This document shows, piece by piece, positions 60,396 to 64,000 of a stretch of DNA of 64,000 bases. Within the stretch, counting starts at the first letter, position 1. Every line of letters begins with the position of its first letter. Under the pieces are notes generated by a model. It had not been told where the DNA came from and made no database searches. It saw nothing but the letters and a program-made list of their open reading frames with translations. The stretch is from positions 69,676 to 133,675 of the forward strand of contig NZ_BMJY01000002.1 in NCBI RefSeq assembly GCF_014643695.1, in the 5' to 3' direction. The position numbers were made by a program, and so were the translations under genes. This DNA comes from Microbacterium album. GTDB lineage: Bacteria; Actinomycetota; Actinomycetes; Actinomycetales; Microbacteriaceae.

Positions 60396-60911
60396 ATGAG
60401 CGAAACCGTCAGGGATGCCGACGCGGCGCCGAGGGCGCACCACGCCGCGCCGGAGGGAGCGATCACGGAGCCGCTCGCGGACGCTCTCCATCCCGACTCC
60501 TTCACGCCGCGCCTGCTCGCGCTGCTGTCGAACGCGCTCGTGTGGCGCGAGTCGCACGAGCTGCGACGGCGCTTCGGCCTCGGCACGAACGCGTGGCGCG
60601 TCATCTCGGCGCTCGCCACCCGGCCGGGGAGCTCGGCGACCGAGGTGTCGGAGTTCCTCGGCGTCAACAAGGCGGTGGTCTCGCAGAGCGTGAGCACGCT
60701 CATCGACCGCGGCCTGCTGCTGCTCTCGGACGGGCCGCGCGGCACCCGCCCGATGTACCTCAGTCAGGCCGGTGCCGACATGCACCGCGCCATGCAGCCC
60801 ATCTCCGCGAGCGGGCAGGACATCATCCTCGAGGGCCTGTCCGACGCCGAGGCTGAGCGGTTCAACGCGCTGCTGCGCGAGATGCTGGAGCGCGTGCGGC
60901 TCGCATCCTGA
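60396..60911 (+). CDS. MarR family regulator of the sugar operon
   Basis: A 171-aa winged-helix regulator. Residues 40-120 contain RRRFGLGTNAWRVISALATRPGSSATEVSEFLGVNKAVVSQSVSTLIDRGLLLLSDGPRGTRPMYLSQAG (in part), a complete MarR core. It is divergent from the transketolase operon across 234 bp with operator-like dyads, and therefore probably represses it. ATG 60396 follows GGGAAGCGAG. Confidence 0.88.
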   Translation: MSETVRDADAAPRAHHAAPEGAITEPLADALHPDSFTPRLLALLSNALVWRESHELRRRFGLGTNAWRVISALATRPGSSATEVSEFLGVNKAVVSQSVSTLIDRGLLLLSDGPRGTRPMYLSQAGADMHRAMQPISASGQDIILEGLSDAEAERFNALLREMLERVRLAS

Positions 60912-61051
60912 CCTCTCGTTCCGAGCACGCCCGGAGTTGTGAACAAAATCCGCGACAAAATCCGCGCGGATCCGGCACAATGGGCTCATCCCTGCCGCGC
61001 GGGCGGCGGAGCGTGAAGGACAATGGGGTCACGCATGCGAGGAGGGGTCGA

Positions 61052-61702
61052 TTGTCGACGATGACCGAGACGGCGACGGGCGCGCAGCCCGAGCTGACGC
61101 GTCGGATCCGCGAGGCCATCCTGGACGGCGATTTCGCTCCGCATCAGCGGCTCATCGAGGCCGACATCAGCGCACGCTTCGACGCGACGCGGGCGGCGGT
61201 ACGCACCGCGCTCATGAACCTCGCCGGGGAAGGCCTCGTCGAGCGGCTGCCCAACCGCGGCGCTCGCGTGCGCGCGATCAGCGTCGAGGAGGCCATCGAG
61301 ATCGTCGAGGTGCGCATGGGGCTCGAGGAGCTCTGCGCGCGCAAGGCGGCCGCGAACCTCGGCGACGAGGACGCGGCGGGGCTCGCGGAGCTGCGGGAGC
61401 AGATCCAGGCGGCGGTCGCTGCCGGGGACCTGGTCGGATACGCCGCACTGAACCAGGAGATGGACCGGCGCATCCGCGAGCTGAGCGGGCATGCCACGGC
61501 GGTCCAGCTGCTCGAGCGGCTGCGCGCGCAGTCGGCGCGCCACCAGTTCCGCCTCGCGTACCACCCGGGGCGTGTCGCGCAGTCGGCGCCCGAGCACATC
61601 GCGATCATCGACGCCGTGCTGGCGCGCGATCCCGACGCCGCGGCGGCGGCCACCCGCACGCACCTCGAGGGCATCGTCCGCGTGCTGTCCGAGCTCCCCT
61701 GA
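61052..61702 (+). CDS. GntR/FCD family regulator
   Basis: A 216-aa regulator with an N-terminal wHTH (LTRRIREAILDGDFAPHQRLIEADISARFDATRAAVRTALMNLAGEGLVERLPNRGARVR, in part) and a helical FCD domain. TTG 61052 is chosen because AGGAGG lies six bases upstream; ATG 61061 would be 15 nt from it. It stands between the MarR gene and the GMC oxidoreductase gene and may control the latter. Confidence 0.85.
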   Translation: MSTMTETATGAQPELTRRIREAILDGDFAPHQRLIEADISARFDATRAAVRTALMNLAGEGLVERLPNRGARVRAISVEEAIEIVEVRMGLEELCARKAAANLGDEDAAGLAELREQIQAAVAAGDLVGYAALNQEMDRRIRELSGHATAVQLLERLRAQSARHQFRLAYHPGRVAQSAPEHIAIIDAVLARDPDAAAAATRTHLEGIVRVLSELP

Positions 61703-61822
61703 CGGGCTGCGGCCACACTCTCGGGAATCGGGGGCGTGGGAGCCCGTCATCCGCGCCGCACCGCATGTGATGGTGCCTCAAGCCCGGCGTCTGGCACGCG
61801 CCCGTCGCCATGCGCATGGAAG

Positions 61823-61841
61823 TTAGCTTTACCTAATCTAA
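61823..61841 (+). promoter_or_regulatory. possible DtxR/IdeR-like box
   Basis: TTAGCTTTACCTAATCTAA agrees with the IdeR consensus TTAGGTTAGGCTAACCTAA at 14 of 19 positions (counted by eye), inside a GTTAG...CTAAC inverted repeat, about 145 bp before the GMC oxidoreductase gene. A GntR operator is an alternative reading. The rest of the 61703-61986 gap shows nothing else clear. Confidence 0.4.
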
Positions 61842-61986
61842 CTCGTTGATGGGCTGTTCTGCCGGAATATGGGCGAAATAATAGAAAGGGTCTTGTAATG
61901 ACCGTCAGTTGGCCCTAGCGTGAGTCCCACAACGCCGCGCAGGGTGGCGCGGCTGCTACTGGCTCGATGAGGAGTTGAACGCGGCA

Positions 61987-63543
61987 ATGTGGGATTACAT
62001 CATCGTGGGCGCCGGCTCTGCCGGTGCGGTGTTGGCGGCACGCATCTCGGAGGAAGCGCGTGCGCAGGTCCTGCTCCTGGAGGCCGGGCCCGATTACCGG
62101 TCCGCGGAGACTCCGCCGGAGTATCACCACCGCGACCTGGGTCGCGGGCTCGAACTGCGGGCGACGGCCGCCGAACCGAATCCTGACTTCGTCTGGACCG
62201 GCCCCACAGCGCGCCGGGCCCCGGGGCAGGAGGTCTTCCCCTACCGGCGCGGGCGCGGTCTGGGCGGCAGCTCGACCATCAACGGGCTCTGCGCGATCCG
62301 CGGGGTCCCGGCAGACTTCGCCGAATGGGAGCGGATGGGCGCGCGGGGCTGGTCGTATGAGGACCTCCTGCCCGCGTTCATCGCCTCGGAGTCCGATCAC
62401 GACTTCCCCGAGTCGCCCTTCCACGGAGCACAGGGGCCGATCCCTGTGTACCGGGAGCCGGAGTCCGGTTGGGGAGGCACGGACCGGGGCCTTCGCGATG
62501 CGGCGATCGACGCGGGCTACGGATGGGACCCCGACCACAACGCGCCCCATGGCACGGGAGCCGCCGCGTTCGCGCTCAATATCCGAGACGGCCGCCGGGT
62601 GTCCACGAACGACGGCTACCTGGAGCCCATCCGGGAGCGGGAGAACCTCACGATCGAGGGAAGTGCGCATGTCGACAGAGTGCTGTTCGACGGCACGCGC
62701 GCGACGGGCGTGCTCCTCGCGGACGGGACCGCCCGCATGCTCGCGCCCGGGGGTGAGGTCCTCCTGTCGGCCGGGGCCATGCACTCCCCGGCGATCCTCA
62801 TGCGATCCGGAATCGGCCCCGAGGGGGTGCTGCGTGAGATCGGCGTCGCCCCGCTCTCCGTGCTCCCCGTGGGGGAAGGGCTTCAGGACCACGCCGTCGT
62901 CTTCGTCGAGATCCCGGTGACGGACGAATCGCGCATCAGCGTCGGCAACCGACCGACCAACGTGATCGTGCGGTACTCGTCGGAGCTGCCCGGGGCTCGC
63001 CCGAACGACATGATGTTCATGGCCAGCAATCACAACTACTGGTTCGGCAAGCCGACGGCGGGCGTCGCCGTGCAGTTGAACCAGTCGCTGTCGCGCGGGC
63101 GCTACTTCTTGCATTCCGCGGATCCCCTCGCGGACCCGCACCTCGAGATGGACCTGCTCTCGGACGAGCGCGACCTGGCACGCATGCGCGATGCGCTCGA
63201 GCGCATGCGGGAGCTCCTCGAGCATCCCTCGCTCGAACGGATCCGCACCGGCGAACCGTCGTGGATCCGCTCCGACCGGGACATCCGCGCCATGGTCAAG
63301 GACGTGATGCACCTGTGCTCCACCGCTCGGATGGGCGCCGAAGGCGACGAGGGCGTGGTCGTCACCCCGGACTGCCGCGTCATCGGCACCGAGGGTCTGC
63401 GGGTCGTCGACGCCTCGATCATGCCGAGCGTGGTGAGCGCGAACCTGCATCTCACCGTCGTGGCGATGGCGGAACTGGCGGCCTCTCGGCTGACCGGCCG
63501 ACCGCTGTCGTCCGCGACCACAACAGAACTCGCGACCGCGTGA
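61987..63543 (+). CDS. GMC family FAD oxidoreductase
   Basis: A 518-aa glucose-methanol-choline oxidoreductase. It starts with WDYIIVGAGSAGAVLAARISEE (dinucleotide fold), then RGRGLGGSSTINGLCAIRG (GMC signature 1), GGEVLLSAGAMHSPAILMRSGIG (signature 2) and the C-terminal active-site part (MHLCSTARMG, VDASIMPSVVSANLHLTVVAMAE). The usual catalytic His-Asn/His pair is placed at SANLHLT. ATG 61987 is used, 12 nt after GAGGAG; TTG 61975 is too close to it. It probably forms an operon with the carotenoid-oxygenase gene that follows. Confidence 0.88.
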   Translation: MWDYIIVGAGSAGAVLAARISEEARAQVLLLEAGPDYRSAETPPEYHHRDLGRGLELRATAAEPNPDFVWTGPTARRAPGQEVFPYRRGRGLGGSSTINGLCAIRGVPADFAEWERMGARGWSYEDLLPAFIASESDHDFPESPFHGAQGPIPVYREPESGWGGTDRGLRDAAIDAGYGWDPDHNAPHGTGAAAFALNIRDGRRVSTNDGYLEPIRERENLTIEGSAHVDRVLFDGTRATGVLLADGTARMLAPGGEVLLSAGAMHSPAILMRSGIGPEGVLREIGVAPLSVLPVGEGLQDHAVVFVEIPVTDESRISVGNRPTNVIVRYSSELPGARPNDMMFMASNHNYWFGKPTAGVAVQLNQSLSRGRYFLHSADPLADPHLEMDLLSDERDLARMRDALERMRELLEHPSLERIRTGEPSWIRSDRDIRAMVKDVMHLCSTARMGAEGDEGVVVTPDCRVIGTEGLRVVDASIMPSVVSANLHLTVVAMAELAASRLTGRPLSSATTTELATA

Positions 63544-63574
63544 GTGCGGTCGCCTCGCCAGAAGGAGGCGGAAC

Positions 63575-64000
63575 ATGCTGAACGAAATCGGGATCGAGGA
63601 GATCCGGCTCAGCGGCATCAAGGACGCAGCGGAACAGCTGCGGGGGCGGTTCCCGCGGACCGCCACCTTCACCGGGATCAACACGCCGCAGCGGATCGAG
63701 GCCGACATCGTCGATCTTCAGGTCGACGGCGTCCTGCCCCCGCAGGTGGAGGGGATCCTCTATCGCTGCGGCCCGGACCCGGCCTACCCGCCGATCGCGG
63801 GCGACGACATCTACGTCAACGGCGACGGCATGGTCTCCATGTACGTGCTCGCCGAGGGCCGGGCCTCGATGCGGACGCGCTACGTGCGCACCGACAAGTT
63901 CAACGCGGAGCGGGAAGCCGGGCACGCGCTGTTCGGCCTGTACCGCAATCCCTACACGGATCACCCGTCGATGCAGGGCGTGGACCGCACGACCGCGAAC
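63575..64000 (+). CDS. carotenoid oxygenase family protein, 5' part
   Basis: The first 142 codons of a gene that runs off the window; the frame is open to the end. MLNEIGIEEIRL begins it, AAGGAGG lies six bases before ATG 63575, and the sequence GILYRCGPDPAYPP, DIYVNGDGMVSMYVL, RTRYVRTDKF and FGLYRNPYTDHPSMQGVDRTTAN matches the N-terminal blade of the RPE65/lignostilbene-dioxygenase family (non-haem Fe2+ cleavage of C=C bonds). The iron-ligand His residues would lie further on. Following a GMC oxidase, it suggests cleavage of a stilbene- or carotenoid-like aromatic. Confidence 0.8.
   Translation, partial: MLNEIGIEEIRLSGIKDAAEQLRGRFPRTATFTGINTPQRIEADIVDLQVDGVLPPQVEGILYRCGPDPAYPPIAGDDIYVNGDGMVSMYVLAEGRASMRTRYVRTDKFNAEREAGHALFGLYRNPYTDHPSMQGVDRTTAN

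Overview
The window is a chromosomal segment of a high-GC actinobacterium. The strongest pointers to Microbacteriaceae (Microbacterium-like) are GTG/TTG starts, several promoters with TAnnnT -10 boxes exactly 6 nt before a start codon (leaderless mRNAs), a RamB-type regulator beside GTP-dependent PEP carboxykinase, a FolP2-type dihydropteroate synthase homologue, LAxTG surface proteins and the lysE/lysG pair. It carries about 55 protein genes and one L10 leader. It also has one convincing ZTP riboswitch and many strong hairpins between transcription units. I saw no tRNA, rRNA, CRISPR array, IS element or prophage.

Layout. 1-0.45 kb: repeats and an AT-rich purine tandem array. 0.45-2.1 kb: divergent lysE/lysG amino-acid export. 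2.15-6.07 kb (minus): translationally coupled cassette of a SipW-type signal peptidase, two proteins with alternate (SipW-type) signal peptides and a LAATG-anchored protein, probably a surface-matrix or filament system. 6.2-12.1 kb: quinone oxidoreductase, MFS exporter with its MarR regulator and a dyad operator, a YqaJ-like nuclease, then an Rv2671-like reductase and FolP2. 12.2-18.5 kb (plus): flavin monooxygenase, Fbp/Pot-type ABC importer and IclR regulator. 18.5-19.8 kb: L10 leader, rplJ, rplL. 19.9-23.6 kb: sugar ABC importer whose MalF-like subunit carries an inserted beta-sandwich domain.

23.7-32.9 kb: a malonate-type catabolic locus. FCD-GntR regulator, thioredoxin-reductase-like flavoprotein, UGSC-family protein (Cys form), malonyl-CoA synthetase and malonyl-CoA decarboxylase are divergent from a tripartite tricarboxylate transporter. 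The UGSC plus flavoprotein pair is not part of known mat operons and is the most intriguing feature of the window. 32.9-38.2 kb: DUF305/DUF3105 pair, drug exporter, PAP2, hydrolase and a Pro/Thr-rich membrane protein. 38.4-42.1 kb: nagA, then the one-carbon genes glyA (ZTP riboswitch) and folD. 42.1-45.6 kb: RamB-like regulator divergent from pckG. 45.7-50.0 kb: an ABC exporter with a 68-aa HTH protein under a perfect palindrome, then an esterase and an LLM oxidoreductase.

50.1-60.9 kb: aldehyde dehydrogenase, then a minus-strand operon of split transketolase, Zn-alcohol dehydrogenase, RbsABC-type importer, SDR and sugar epimerase. It is divergent from a MarR regulator whose candidate operator covers the operon's -35 box. 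60.9-64 kb: GntR regulator, GMC oxidoreductase and the 5' part of a carotenoid-oxygenase-family gene cut by the window edge.
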